Below, one piece after another: positions 57,401 through 60,380 of a stretch of 64,000 bases of DNA. Both the position numbers and the translations under genes were made by a program. The notes below the pieces were generated by a model. The model ran no database searches. It was not told the origin of the DNA and saw only the letters and a list, made by a program, of their open reading frames with translations. The stretch covers positions 12,546,232 to 12,610,231 of the forward strand of contig CM046299.1 of the NCBI GenBank assembly GCA_025267735.1, in the 5' to 3' direction. Origin of the DNA: Mactra quadrangularis (lineage: Eukaryota; Mollusca; Bivalvia; Venerida; Mactridae). Numbering within the stretch: the stretch's first letter is position 1; each line of letters begins with the position of its first letter.

Positions 57401-60380
57401 GTATTCTATAAAAACCTCATGTCCAACAGTGCTATTAGTGCTTTGATTTAAATAGCAGCAACATAACAGAAAGTTTTCATGTGTAAGATATAGATCAATA
57501 ATTTAGTTGATATAAGATTTTATGATGTTTCAAAGAGAATGTTGTTTATTGACAAAATTGATAAGACCAGTATTGTATTACTTCTAGTTTTATAAATGTT
57601 TTTTGTTCCCCCATCAAATTGTCATTGTATAATAATATATAGAAACGATACATTCTTGATTGATTATGAAACTATAAAGCTAGGAGAGATATGGTTGTAA
57701 TTCTTCATTTGATGTATAGAAATATTGCTTATCATTGAAAATATGGCTTATCATGCAAAACGCATTCATATCAAAGACTAGAATTCTATATTATTGAAAT
57801 AAACCATTCTTGGGCAAATCTGTATTATTCTGAACAGGCTTTTGTACTGAATTATTTTAGGGGATTATTTTTAGATTAGATTATTACATTTGATATAAGC
57901 AGCTTTATTATTCTATAAGATCCATAAAAATTTTGTTTAAAAAACCATTACATTTGTGGTATTTTGTACAAAAAAGTTGAAAAAAACCATTGGACCCTGA
58001 TTTGTTGGATAGTGTAAATACAATCATGTGGTTGAGGGGTTAAACAATTTAACTAGAATAGGGGATATTTTTGAAAAATAAATGAATTTCAAAATGGTTT
58101 TAATTGATTAACTTCGATCTTTTGATTTGACCTTCGAAGCTTTGCTTGATAAACTTACTAAATTTACTATACTCCTAGAACACTTATGAATATTTCCTGG
58201 ACCTGGCTTCCGGGCTTTGTACAGTAGGCTATATGGTGCAGATTTCAATCTAGTGTCCCTAAGAAGTTGCTTGTTTGAGCCTCATTTTGGCTGGTTATAC
58301 CATTTTATGAGAAATTGACAAAAGTGTCAATATTCTTTTCTAACAAGCCGCCCGGCTAGCTCAGTTGGTAGCATGCAAGTCTAAAGATCAAGTAGTCATG
58401 GGTTAAATTTCCGGGCAAGGCATACTTTTGCAGAGCCTGGTCATGAAATTATTTCTATGGCCATTCTCTCTCCTTATAATGATTCTTAATTATGTGTTGA
58501 TCAGGCTTTAAACCCTATAAAAATATATCTCCTATGTATAATTTATTTTTCATGTACATTTTAACCTTGTGAATTTTTAATGTAAAAAATTGTAAATATC
58601 ATACTAGGGTCGATAGTGCAGTTGGTAGCACGCCAGGATTGGGAATCTTGTGTCCCGAAGGGGGTATGGGTTTGAATCCCACCTGGGGAGGTTATGCCCT
58701 TACATGTGTCAATTTTCCTCCTTTGATAAGATATATGGAGAAGTTTTCGGCCTTGTGGAAGGGTAGGTGGGTATTGGTTATAGACAAGGGTCCATGATAG
58801 CTAGGTTAGGTGCGCTGGACACTGTAAAAAGACCTAAAATTGTGTTGACACGGCATTAAACCCAGTAAAAAAAATGTAAATGTCAACCATAAAATTGAAA
58901 GCTTTTATGTTATGTTTTATAGATCCAGCACAGATCACTGAAGCCAACGCAGTGGAAGGCAACCTTGGTATGTCAGTGGAGTTACAATGTAAGGTGGACG
59001 GTAACCCCATGATATCAGATATGGTCACCTGGAAACGTGATGATTTTGATATGACGAGAACACTTCCTGTGTATGAGAATGGAGTCGGTACACTTACCAT
59101 AGAATCTCTGGAGAAGACAGACTCTGGAACGTTTTATTGTATAGCTAACAACGGTGTGGGGGATGCTGCCCAATCTAGCATAGTATTGACTGTGAAATGT
59201 AAGTATAAGTGTTTTTGTGGTTAATTTCAAAACCCCTTGAAGACAATTTTGTCTTAAAATTCCATTAGTTCATGAACTTTTGAGAGCTTTGACTACTTGA
59301 ATGACTTAAAAGGATTTCAATACATTGAAAGTGTTTTATGGTCTAGGGGAAGTAACTGTGTGCATCTTTTGAGATAATTTTGTTAAGTATACTGAATTGT
59401 TTATCCCATTAGAAGATACAGCTTGTTTACATTGACATGGAACAGATTTATACATTATATGCTTCAATTTATACACTATGGCTGACTAGTTGAGTGGAAG
59501 TAAATTAAAGTGTTGTTGTATATTGTGCGTAATGTTTGACCCCGATCTGACCTTTCACATTTGCATCTAATAATTATTTACACATATTCCGACGAAAAAC
59601 AATACCACGCCTATTCTACCCATCGGCAAGTAACATATTCAAAATAAACAATCGATTTACATCGTATAATCCTCTCGGCCATAGACACTCATTGTACGCT
59701 TTCATATATTTTAAAAATTAATCCCTGTGTAATAATTACATTCGAGCTTTGATGATATACTCCAATCAGTATCAAGCATTATTACTACATTCGTATTCAA
59801 TGTAATGAATATTCTTGCATAAAGGTCAAATCGGGGTTAAACTTTACGCACGATACTACGTCTGAGACTGGCAAATGTGAACAAGTTACAGCAGATCTCT
59901 ATGTGTGCTAAGAGTCAGTATGAAAAAGATGTAATTGAATATCATTTCTCAGACTAGTCATAGTAAAGCTTTTATGTTATGTCATGTCATAAAGCTTAAT
60001 ATGAACTAGCTATGTTAGCTCTTCATGTCTGTCACAGGTAAATGTGAAATAACTACACTTGTATTCAATGTCTCTAATCAGTGAGAACATTCTTAAAAAT
60101 GAAACAGGTCAAATTAAATGAGCTAAAGTAATACTATATGTCTCAGACAGGTCAATGTTAGCTAGCTACTCTTGTATTCAAAGATCAGATAGAATATTCT
60201 TAAAAAAGAAACAGGTCAATGTGAAGTAGCTAACCATGTACTAATGTTATTATATTTACAGTTTCACCAATGATAGATAAATCCCCAGAATATAATAAAG
60301 CAGCCAGTCAGACTGGACGTACTGGTAGATTGATATGTAATGCTGAAGGGGCACCATCTGTTACATTTCAATGGGAAAAG
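6246..60380 (+). CDS. NPHS1: Nephrin-like cell adhesion receptor, 5' part, eleven exons visible
   Basis: Joining the eleven exons listed below gives about 837 residues of one uninterrupted frame (848 if the 6246 start is used). It encodes seven complete canonical Ig domains (Ig1-6 and Ig8), a cysteine-less Ig7, and half of a ninth Ig. Order and signature segments follow vertebrate nephrin: an LGFDRSIPGY stretch in Ig1, VPP, FPPG, FAP and YPP domain starts, a GGNP motif after the B-strand Cys in Ig3 and Ig5, SNPA in Ig4 and Ig6, and a degenerate domain between Ig6 and Ig8 where vertebrate nephrin has its spacer. Family knowledge: nephrin is a plasma-membrane protein of podocyte slit diaphragms; its insect relatives act in nephrocytes and myoblast fusion and bind Neph/Kirre proteins. 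The remaining Ig9, the FN3 domain, membrane segment and tail would lie right of the window. A Kirre/Neph assignment is less likely because Neph proteins have only five Ig domains. Confidence 0.9.
6508..7027. mobile_element. hAT-like non-autonomous DNA transposon (520 bp)
   Basis: The ends are inverted: CAGGGATGGG at the left and CCCATCCCTG at the right. The element is flanked by an exact 8-bp duplication ATCTGAAG at 6500-6507 and 7028-7035, the hAT signature. The interior is dense in GTACTTGTACTC and AGTACTCAAGTACT-type words on both strands, so it can fold extensively. There is no transposase frame. Confidence 0.88.
7036..9460. other. Intron sequence with no recognised element
   Basis: AT-rich intron. 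The only structure I note is a perfect 20-bp palindrome at 8522-8541 (TGTATACTCC followed by its reverse complement). The frame at 8316-8555 has no recognisable domain. Confidence 0.5.
9462..9740 (-). mobile_element. tRNA-headed SINE, minus strand
   Basis: Read on the minus strand it begins with a tRNA-like head (ending near 9735) with a B-box GGTTCGAATCC-like word, continues with a core containing CCTTGTGGAAGGGTAGGTGAGTACTGG, and ends in GTGTTGATACGGCGTTAAATCC. The same core and tail occur in the plus-strand copy at 58608-58868. Confidence 0.8.
10430..10730 (+). repeat. Degenerate TTACTTGG tandem repeat, left block
   Basis: Irregular short repeats built on ATTACTTGGTCAC and ATTACTTGGATT. 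The same repeat resumes at 11891-12110, so the element at 10733-11890 has split one array. Confidence 0.75.
10733..11890. mobile_element. pogo/mariner-like non-autonomous DNA transposon (1158 bp)
   Basis: Left end CAGTGGATCTTGTGTTAAGC and right end, read inverted, CAGTAAATCTTGCATAAGCG are about 24-bp terminal inverted repeats. Both sides carry a TA duplication (10731-10732, 11891-11892). TA sites and CAGT ends fit the Tc1/mariner-pogo group. GGTCGCTTAAGACA-like words recur near both ends (around 10775-10805 and 11755-11880). No transposase frame is seen. Confidence 0.83.
11893..12110 (+). repeat. Degenerate TTACTTGG tandem repeat, right block
   Basis: Continuation of the array at 10430-10730, with the same TTACTTGGTCACTAATTACT phrasing. 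Confidence 0.7.
12211..12485 (+). repeat. Mollusc-type dispersed repeat, copy 1
   Basis: Starts TATACCCCCGCTTCGAAGAA, contains a GTCCGTCCGTCC run and a block ending GTTTGTCGCATATTTTTAG, and ends GGCGGGGGTATCACTAGTGA followed by ATTAGCTCACAG. The end words ATACCCCC and GGGGGTAT are inverted, so it may be a short DNA transposon. It is close to full length, like copy 3 at 38686-38948. The open frame through it is repeat sequence, not a gene. Confidence 0.85.
13016..13238 (+). repeat. Mollusc-type dispersed repeat, copy 2 (3' truncated)
   Basis: Same family as 12211-12485, only about 530 bp after the end of copy 1. It loses homology after GTTTGTCGCATATTTTT and lacks the GGGGGTATCAC end. The two overlapping open frames through it translate the repeat. 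Confidence 0.82.
13422..13646. mobile_element. PIF/Harbinger-like MITE (225 bp)
   Basis: About 35-bp nearly perfect terminal inverted repeats: GGCCACAACAAGTTGATCAT at the left, and the reverse complement with one or two changes at the right, ending TTGTTGTGGCC. Flanked by TTA on both sides (13419-13421, 13647-13649). A 3-bp TTA duplication fits PIF/Harbinger. Too short to code. Confidence 0.82.
13650..15655. other. Intron sequence with no recognised element
   Basis: AT-rich, with a poly-G run inside 15260-15277. Nothing codes. The minus-strand frame at 13679-13882 has no recognisable domain. Confidence 0.45.
15658..15870 (+). mobile_element. tRNA-Ser-like SINE, copy 1
   Basis: Head CTTGGCTGAGCGGTTACGAC with GACTGG/GGCTGGTAATCATTGGAT-like loop, followed by TTGTTTCCTTGA, a CTGACTCC block and GAAATAAAGTAATA at the end. 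Related to 27055-27270 and 63655-63860. The head resembles a class II tRNA with a long variable arm, most like tRNA-Ser. Confidence 0.75.
16575..16700 (+). mobile_element. tRNA-like SINE fragment
   Basis: A-box-like AACCAGTGGTAGGACACTTG, then a B-box-like TGTTTCAAACCCC about 35 bp later, the spacing of a tRNA-derived head. The 3' body is not clearly matched to another copy here. Confidence 0.5.
16761..19200. other. Intron sequence with no recognised element
   Basis: Ordinary AT-rich intron. The open frame at 18039-18347 and its minus-strand shadows show no domain and no flanking splice logic. Confidence 0.45.
19205..19530. mobile_element. Possible inverted-ended element with G-rich left and C-rich right end
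   Basis: The left part AGGGGCAGATCCATG followed by a run of about 18 G is mirrored at the right by a C-rich run and TTTAGATCTAGCCCTATG. The end match is imperfect and I cannot settle a target duplication. The short proline- and glycine-rich frames here only translate the homopolymers. Confidence 0.45.
19755..19990 (-). mobile_element. Degenerate SINE, minus strand
   Basis: Diverged relative of 9462-9740: CATAACCAGTGCTCACTTTG, CCACAAGGTTGAGGACTTCT and a TCTTGAACCAGCCC head remnant occur in the same order. Confidence 0.65.
20682..20925 (+). repeat. Three-copy tandem repeat, 80-bp unit
   Basis: CCTGGTACCC occurs at about 20689, 20768 and 20848, each followed by GATATCATATACTTA-like sequence and a GGGTAC(C/T)AGAGGAC block. 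Each unit carries CTGGTACC and its inverse GGTACCAG, so each can form a stem. Confidence 0.8.
20926..22850. other. Intron sequence with no recognised element
   Basis: AT-rich intron with no element or coding signal that I can support. Confidence 0.45.
22855..22970 (-). mobile_element. SINE 3' part, minus strand
   Basis: Contains the inverse of the shared SINE tail: GGTTTAAAGCCATAGCAACACATTGTATAG followed by a CATATCACAGCGGT block, matching the 3' part of the tRNA-Lys-headed family. Confidence 0.6.
23928..24060 (+). mobile_element. tRNA-Lys-headed SINE, 5' part
   Basis: CCTGCCAGCTCAATTGGTTG resembles the GCCCGGCTAGCTCAGTTGGT head at 58352. It is followed by GAGGGGTTGTGAGTTAGATTCC (B box) and the CATTCTCCCTC(T/C)TACCACTGA core of this family. 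Confidence 0.65.
25371..25440. repeat. Long imperfect hairpin
   Basis: The left arm AGGCTTAGGGCAAAACGGTC and following bases pair with the right arm ending GCACTAAGCCC. Arms are about 27 bp with a few mismatches and an A-rich loop of about 12 bp. It may be a tiny inverted-repeat element or a structured intronic RNA. Confidence 0.7.
25836..26100 (+). mobile_element. tRNA-Lys-headed SINE, full length
   Basis: Head with TAGCATGCAAGTCTACTCTT and B box GGGTTCAATTCCC, then GGGCATAATACTTTC, the ATGACCATTCTCCCTCCTAC core, and tail AATGTGTTGCTACAGCATTG followed by AACCCCACA. The same architecture is seen at 58348-58545 and, inverted, at 55785-56060. Confidence 0.78.
27055..27275 (+). mobile_element. 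tRNA-Ser-like SINE, copy 2
   Basis: Head GGCGTGGCCGAGTGGTTAAG with GACTGGTAATCATTGGATAG and B box GGTTTGAATCCC, then CTTGAACAAGAAACTTTATC, CTAGCTCAGTATTTGGGGAC and a body ending near TATAAATTAG. It is the best preserved of the three copies and was not called a tRNA gene because the body follows directly. Confidence 0.8.
27335..27445 (+). mobile_element. SINE 3' fragment
   Basis: GGCAGGTAGGTGAGTACTGA, then GGTCTAGAAAAGCTTGGTTA and tail GTGTTGACATTGCATTAAAC match the 3' half of the 58608-58868 family. Confidence 0.65.
27446..29660. other. Intron sequence, one old repeat fragment
   Basis: At 28120-28205 lies an inverted, diverged copy of the repeat at 33595-33720: GGTTGCCTGAACTAAAAAGT pairs in sequence with the reverse complement there. 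No coding signal otherwise. Confidence 0.5.
29680..29765 (+). mobile_element. tRNA-like SINE fragment
   Basis: AGTTCTCACCTACCACCTGA and AACCAGGTTCGATTCCCAGT (B box), then CAGGGCATATGG, which matches the start of the body of the tRNA-Lys-headed SINE. A perfect 16-bp palindrome GTGACTATATAGTCAC lies just upstream at 29636-29651. Confidence 0.55.
31179..31343 (+). repeat. Diverged precursor units of the 79-bp array
   Basis: Two diverged units begin CACAAAATGT at about 31179 and 31245, followed by AAGCCCCTGATAAAAAAAAT and CTTGAACATGTATATTGATA. They resemble the regular array next door and look like its older edge. Confidence 0.65.
31344..32706 (+). repeat. Tandem array, 17 exact-length 79-bp units
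   Basis: GGTTTATATCTT recurs at 31344, 31423, 31502 and so on to 32687. That is 17 steps of exactly 79 bp with no length change, then a partial unit. The unit holds ACCAGCCCCTGATAAAATAA, TTCCTACCAG and GTACATGTATATATAGTTAG. Point variants alternate between neighbouring units: ATGCC versus ATTCC in units 6-9, and CCCCAG versus TCCCTG in units 12-17. The array therefore grew partly by copying pairs. It ends 1.1 kb before exon B. Confidence 0.93.
33188..33315. repeat. Nested double palindrome
   Basis: Two adjacent hairpins. 33211-33227 pairs perfectly with 33231-33247 (17-bp arms, 3-base loop), and 33257-33272 pairs perfectly with 33278-33293 (16-bp arms, 5-base loop). Both are built on AAGAGGTTAACTAGTTA. 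Outer arms around 33190-33210 and 33294-33313 also pair with few mismatches, so the whole block is one large imperfect palindrome. Confidence 0.85.
33595..33720 (+). repeat. Old dispersed repeat copy
   Basis: Shares TTTAGTTCGGG, GCAACCAAAAATCT and CAACCACTTTAAATATCCTA with the copy at 5830-5975. It ends about 105 bp before exon B. Confidence 0.6.
33826..34005 (+). CDS. NPHS1: Nephrin exon B: second half of Ig1
   Basis: Acceptor TATATTTTCAG before 33826, donor GTAAGT at 34006, length 180, phase 1 at both ends. It completes the Gly codon split with exon A and reads FDRSIPGYQGRYSYIG, the part of Ig1 most alike to vertebrate nephrin and Kirre proteins. The F-strand Cys codon is at 33942-33944, preceded by an in-frame run of five GAT codons (33921-33935, Asp5). 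The exon ends ...LTIL plus one base, which joins with exon C to give VPP, the usual linker between Ig1 and Ig2. Confidence 0.93.
34240..34835 (+). repeat. Tandem array, 74-bp unit
   Basis: GTCTTCTTGCTTTG recurs at 34423, 34497, 34571, 34645 and 34718 (steps 74, 74, 74, 73). Each unit continues GAGAGTTATTGCATTAT and CTTGCTTTGAGAGACTTGGT. More diverged units flank the regular core, starting near 34240. The minus-strand frame at 34673-34900 translates the repeat and is not a gene. Confidence 0.88.
35640..36240. other. GC-richer intronic block with CRE and small hairpins
   Basis: Unlike its AT-rich surroundings, this block contains a perfect TGACGTCA at 35802-35809 and a TATTTATAG at about 35922. 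It also contains a 9-bp inverted pair AGTCACAGT/ACTGTGACT around 35935-35972 and a GGATTATCAG/CTGATAATGATCC pair near 35987-36018. TATTCCGATCGG at its left edge and CCGTCGGAATA at its right edge are loosely inverted. It could be an old transposon or an internal regulatory region. I cannot decide. Confidence 0.4.
37915..38115 (+). mobile_element. SINE 3' part (tRNA-Lys-headed family)
   Basis: Starts in the core ACGGCCATTCTGCCTCATTC, then GTAGGGCAGTCATCAGTCAC, ACAGCTAAATCCAGAG and tail GGTGTTGCTACAGCATAAAA. The tRNA-like head is missing, consistent with 5' truncation during reverse transcription. Confidence 0.72.
38686..38948 (+). repeat. Mollusc-type dispersed repeat, copy 3
   Basis: Full-length copy matching 12211-12485 end to end, including the final ACGGGGGTATCACTAGTGAG and TTAGCTCACAGATTTACTTG. 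The frames through it translate repeat sequence. Confidence 0.85.
39010..39420 (+). repeat. T-rich irregular tandem repeat
   Basis: Many variants of TTTGTATTTTGGTAGGTTTTC joined with TTCTTTATTC. The most regular part is 39240-39420, about 31-36 bp per unit. It ends 235 bp before exon C. Confidence 0.75.
39656..39985 (+). CDS. NPHS1: Nephrin exon C: Ig2
   Basis: Acceptor CTCTTTTTAG before 39656, donor GTAAGT at 39986, length 330, phase 1 at both ends, so a whole symmetrical Ig exon. The domain runs from VPPNFP to ISVL, with the B-strand Cys in QLVCIS, GRPAASLKW on the C strand, and the F-strand Cys in EYKCQAFND. NQS is a potential N-glycosylation site. The second domain of nephrin and Kirre proteins is of the same C2 type. 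The shorter frame starting 39754 is only its interior. Confidence 0.93.
40056..40112. repeat. Intronic hairpin
   Basis: GAAACACTATTGTAACTCC (left) is inverted as GGGAGTTATACAATAGTGTTTC (right, with a 2-base insertion), separated by about 14 bp. It lies about 70 bp after the exon C donor. Confidence 0.7.
40329..40772. mobile_element. TGTTGCC-ended non-autonomous element
   Basis: The left end CTTGTTGCCTTAGCATATCG is inverted at the right as CTGTTGCCTAAAGCTTTGGC. Both run on to GCTA and GCTAT words, giving about 33-bp imperfect inverted ends. The interior is rich in TAGCG words. I recall GGGGCCTGTTGC ends as common in molluscan genomes. The target duplication is not clear, and the frames here are not genes. 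Confidence 0.55.
43380..43480 (+). repeat. Short direct duplication with CTGGG and GGCGTC words
   Basis: ATAATTCCTTGTAGCTGCTC...CTCTGGGTAATATTGGCGTC is repeated about 50-60 bp later as ATGATTTCTTGTTGCTCGCA...TTCTGGGAAATATGGCGTC. It may be an old tandem unit or paired protein-binding sites. Confidence 0.55.
44357..44650 (+). CDS. NPHS1: Nephrin exon D: Ig3
   Basis: Acceptor TTATTTCAG before 44357, donor GTGAGT at 44651 (the others use GTAAGT or GTACGT), length 294, phase 1 at both ends. It reads from FPPGQPKITGY to KILVH. The B-strand Cys is in LICTSEGGNP, the Trp in AHVAWFRDS, and the F-strand Cys in VYRCEAWNKV. VNDT is a potential N-glycosylation site. The FPPG start and GGNPLA segment are shared with the third Ig of vertebrate nephrin. 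Confidence 0.93.
44651..46965 (+). other. Nephrin intron 4 (2.3 kb)
   Basis: Separates Ig3 and Ig4. I see no transposon ends, tandem array or coding signal that I can support. The open frames at 45514-45765 and 46047-46247 have no domain. Confidence 0.6.
46966..47262 (+). CDS. NPHS1: Nephrin exon E: Ig4
   Basis: Acceptor TTTTTCACAG before 46966, donor GTAAGT at 47263, length 297, phase 1 at both ends. It reads from FAPKSATITG to TVGVL. The B-strand Cys is in LTCTTTNSNP, the Trp in VITWIPEG, and the F-strand Cys in YTCSVTNHA. NIT and NQT are potential N-glycosylation sites. The SNPA motif replaces GGNP of Ig3 and Ig5 and is repeated in Ig6, an alternation also present in vertebrate nephrin. 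Confidence 0.93.
47299..47532 (+). mobile_element. tRNA-headed SINE next to exon E
   Basis: Head GCGGCCGTAGCATAGTGGTT with AGCATGTCTGACTTCGAATC and B-box-like GGGTTTGAGCCC, core CGGCCTTGTGGTAGGGCAAG, and tail GTGTTGAATACAACGTTAAA followed by CCCAATT and an A run. The core and tail match the 58608-58868 SINE, but the head differs. Confidence 0.8.
47560..47965 (+). repeat. 142-bp tandem repeat, two full units and a part
   Basis: CTCAGCACCTATTGTAAGGA recurs at about 47639 and 47781, and a third start CTCAGAACCTATTGTA lies at about 47921. Each unit contains GTAGACTGGGTATTAAG and TTGGAGAGTTATGGCCCTTA. The unit start is preceded by a GTCAGTCGGATCATTGGTCG lead-in. Confidence 0.8.
47990..48215 (-). 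mobile_element. SINE, minus strand, diverged
   Basis: Inverse order of the 58608 family: GAGTTTAACATCCTGTCAAG (tail), CTAACCTAGCTTTCCCGGAC, TCTCTATATACC and an ACAAACCAGCAACC head remnant. Confidence 0.65.
48355..48520 (+). mobile_element. SINE 3' part (tRNA-Lys-headed family)
   Basis: Core and tail only: GTAGGGCAGTTGTCAGTCAC, TACAGCTAAATCCAGGAG, TTGACTGACTGCC and CATTGTGTTGCTGCAGTGTT. The head is absent. Confidence 0.68.
49255..49995 (+). repeat. 25-bp minisatellite
   Basis: About 29 units of a CCTTGAAACATGGCCTAGGTTAAAC-like 25-mer with frequent point changes and occasional indels. Units in the centre (49430-49880) are the most regular. It ends 217 bp before exon F. Confidence 0.88.
50212..50337 (+). 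CDS. NPHS1: Nephrin exon F: first half of Ig5
   Basis: Acceptor TTTATTTTAG before 50212, donor GTAAGT at 50338, length 126, phase 1 at both ends. It reads from YPPHAPQISGY to IQWF, then Lys and a split codon. The B-strand Cys is in LRCTALGGNP and the C-strand Trp is in TIQWFK. The domain is cut right after the C strand, so it cannot fold without exon G. The open frame continuing past the donor is intron. Confidence 0.92.
50675..50835 (+). mobile_element. SINE 3' part (tRNA-Lys-headed family)
   Basis: AATCAGTAGCTGTCGGTCAC, TAACAGTTAAGTCTTGAGAT, GAACAGTGAGTAGATTGACT and tail GAGTTGCTATGGTATGAAAC follow the family order without a head. Confidence 0.65.
50888..51095 (+). mobile_element. tRNA-headed SINE, second type
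   Basis: Head GGAGCAGTAGTCCAGTAGTT with AGATGGGCGC and a perfect B box GGTTCGAATCC, followed by CCTTGAGCAAGAAATTTACC and GGGTACCTGTAAGGGTCATG. It shares the CCTTGA(G/A)CAAGAAA block with the tRNA-Ser-like SINEs but has a different head. The open frames on both strands here are repeat sequence. Confidence 0.75.
51810..52170 (+). repeat. Dispersed repeat TTTTTCAACAACAAAAT, copy 1
   Basis: Starts TTTTTCAACAACAAAATCGG, has a G-rich GGCAGGCAGGCTGGCGGGTG, then GTGATGAACAGAATTAGAAA, and ends GTGGTTTCCACATTACATTT. Same order as copies at 52350-52640 and 54020-54323. Confidence 0.8.
52350..52640 (+). repeat. Dispersed repeat TTTTTCAACAACAAAAT, copy 2
   Basis: TTTGGCTAATAGTTTTGCGA, a G-rich GGGAGGGGGGTGGGCGGACG, ACTATGTGATGAACAGAATT and the end GTGGTTTCTACATTACATTT. 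The first bases are more diverged than in copies 1 and 3. Confidence 0.78.
53091..53258 (+). CDS. NPHS1: Nephrin exon G: second half of Ig5
   Basis: Acceptor TATATTACAG before 53091, donor GTAAGT at 53259, length 168, phase 1 at both ends. It completes exon F and reads from DDVEVTDV to LRKLTVH, with the F-strand Cys in VYKCKASNKA. The C'-to-E part is rich in Asp, Thr and Val, as in Ig5 of other nephrins where this stretch is variable. Confidence 0.9.
53259..54341 (+). other. Nephrin intron 7 (1.1 kb)
   Basis: Separates Ig5 and Ig6. The first 750 bp show nothing I recognise. The last 320 bp are the third TTTTTCAACAACAAAAT repeat, which runs almost to the acceptor. Confidence 0.75.
54020..54323 (+). 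repeat. Dispersed repeat TTTTTCAACAACAAAAT, copy 3, abutting exon H
   Basis: TTTTTCAACAACAAAATTTG, G-rich GGACGGGCGGTGGGTGGTTA, CTATGTGATGAACAGAATTA and the end GTGGTTTCCACATTACATTT then CTTGT, which finishes 18 bp before the exon H acceptor at 54340-54341. The branch point and part of the pyrimidine tract of this splice site therefore come from, or directly adjoin, repeat sequence. Confidence 0.82.
54342..54644 (+). CDS. NPHS1: Nephrin exon H: Ig6
   Basis: Acceptor CTATTTTTACAG before 54342, donor GTAAGT at 54645, length 303, phase 1 at both ends. It reads from FPPASVSITSD to AIQLNVL. The B-strand Cys is in LTCVSATSNP, the Trp in EITWMHNN, and the F-strand Cys in LYGCRATNLV. The SSNP/TSNP motif and the LNVL end match the sixth Ig of vertebrate nephrin. 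The frame upstream from 54299 is the repeat and intron. Confidence 0.93.
54645..55409 (+). other. Nephrin intron 8 (765 bp)
   Basis: Separates Ig6 from the cysteine-less Ig7. It is the shortest intron seen, with no repeat that I recognise. Confidence 0.8.
55410..55685 (+). CDS. NPHS1: Nephrin exon I: cysteine-less Ig7 (spacer)
   Basis: Acceptor CTTTATTTCAG before 55410, donor GTAAGT at 55686, length 276, phase 1 at both ends. It starts FQPEFVDKVP and ends FSIDVQ. The strand pattern is Ig-like (LTISAISKEDAGEYTITASN is a typical E-F segment). But the B-strand Cys position is Leu in NLTARANP, the F-strand Cys position is Ile in EYTITAS, and the C-strand Trp is also missing. The only Cys, in NPSNCSY, sits elsewhere. 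NLT and NCS are potential N-glycosylation sites. Vertebrate nephrin has a spacer at this exact place, where its B and F positions are also hydrophobic, so the loss is old and not damage. Confidence 0.92.
55785..56060 (-). mobile_element. tRNA-Lys-headed SINE, minus strand
   Basis: Inverse of the family: tail AACCCCGTAGAAACACATTG, then AGCTGTTAACTCGACTAGGC, GGAGGGAGAATGGTCATAG, CATGCCCGCGAATCAAACCT (B box) and TTGGTAGACTTGTGCGC. The head appears slightly truncated at the right end. Confidence 0.78.
56202..56617. mobile_element. hAT-like non-autonomous DNA transposon (416 bp)
   Basis: The left end TAGGGCTGTCACGATA is inverted at the right as AATTGTGACAGCCCTA. The flanks ATTACTAT (56194-56201) and ATTATTAT (56618-56625) are an 8-bp duplication with one change. 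The interior carries several ACCGGTTT and CGGTA words in both orientations. No transposase frame. Confidence 0.83.
58348..58545 (+). mobile_element. tRNA-Lys-headed SINE
   Basis: Head GCCCGGCTAGCTCAGTTGGT then AGCATGCAAGTCTAAAG, very close to the 5' half of animal tRNA-Lys, with a degraded B box (GGGTTAAATTTCC). The core ATGGCCATTCTCTCTCCTTA follows. The acceptor and T arms are too degraded for a working tRNA. Confidence 0.78.
58608..58868 (+). mobile_element. tRNA-headed SINE just upstream of exon J
   Basis: Head GGGTCGATAGTGCAGTTGGT with B box GGTTTGAATCCC, core CGGCCTTGTGGAAGGGTAGG and GGTCCATGATAGCTAGGTTA, tail GTGTTGACACGGCATTAAAC then CCAGTAAAAAAAA. It is the best full-length copy of this family here and ends 54 bp before exon J. 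Confidence 0.82.
58923..59198 (+). CDS. NPHS1: Nephrin exon J: Ig8
   Basis: Acceptor ATGTTTTATAG before 58923 (a weak, purine-interrupted tract), donor GTAAGT at 59199, length 276, phase 1 at both ends. It reads from YPAQITEANA to IVLTVK. The B-strand Cys is in LQCKVDGNPM, the Trp in DMVTWKRDD, and the F-strand Cys in FYCIANNGVG. The NP-(I/M)-x(3)-M segment and the NNGVG/DNGVA end correspond to the eighth fold of vertebrate nephrin. Confidence 0.93.
59199..60261 (+). other. Nephrin intron 10 (1.1 kb)
   Basis: Separates Ig8 and Ig9. It holds a 331-bp TA-flanked element and a local duplication of CTTGTATTCAA...AATATTCTTAAAAA...GAAACAGGTCAA words at about 60058-60115 and 60168-60220. Confidence 0.75.
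59523..59853. mobile_element. TA-flanked MITE (331 bp)
   Basis: The left end TTGTGCGTAATGTTTGACCC and following bases are inverted at the right, ending AACTTTACGCACGA. The arms are about 33 bp with five or six changes. TA lies on both sides (59521-59522 and 59854-59855), fitting Tc1/mariner-like insertion. It is non-coding. Confidence 0.8.
60262..60380 (+). CDS. NPHS1: Nephrin exon K: first half of Ig9
   Basis: Acceptor TATATTTACAG before 60262, donor GTACGT at 60381, length 119. It enters in phase 1 but leaves in phase 0, after a complete Lys codon. It reads from FSPMIDKSPEY to VTFQWEK, with the B-strand Cys in LICNAEGAPS and the C-strand Trp in FQWEK. This matches the last Ig of vertebrate nephrin before its FN3 domain. 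The partner exon with the F-strand Cys is not in the window. Confidence 0.9.

Larger units (their letters stand above)
55686..58922 (+). other. Nephrin intron 9 (3.2 kb)
   Basis: Separates Ig7 and Ig8. It holds an inverted SINE, a hAT-like element and two SINEs near its 3' end. The middle (56618-58344) is AT-rich with nothing recognised. Confidence 0.8.

Noticed and set aside
58348..58420. tRNA-Lys gene
   Set aside because: The 5' half resembles tRNA-Lys, but the T arm and acceptor are degraded and a SINE body follows. The same holds for the heads at 27055, 15658, 63655, 50888 and 47299.
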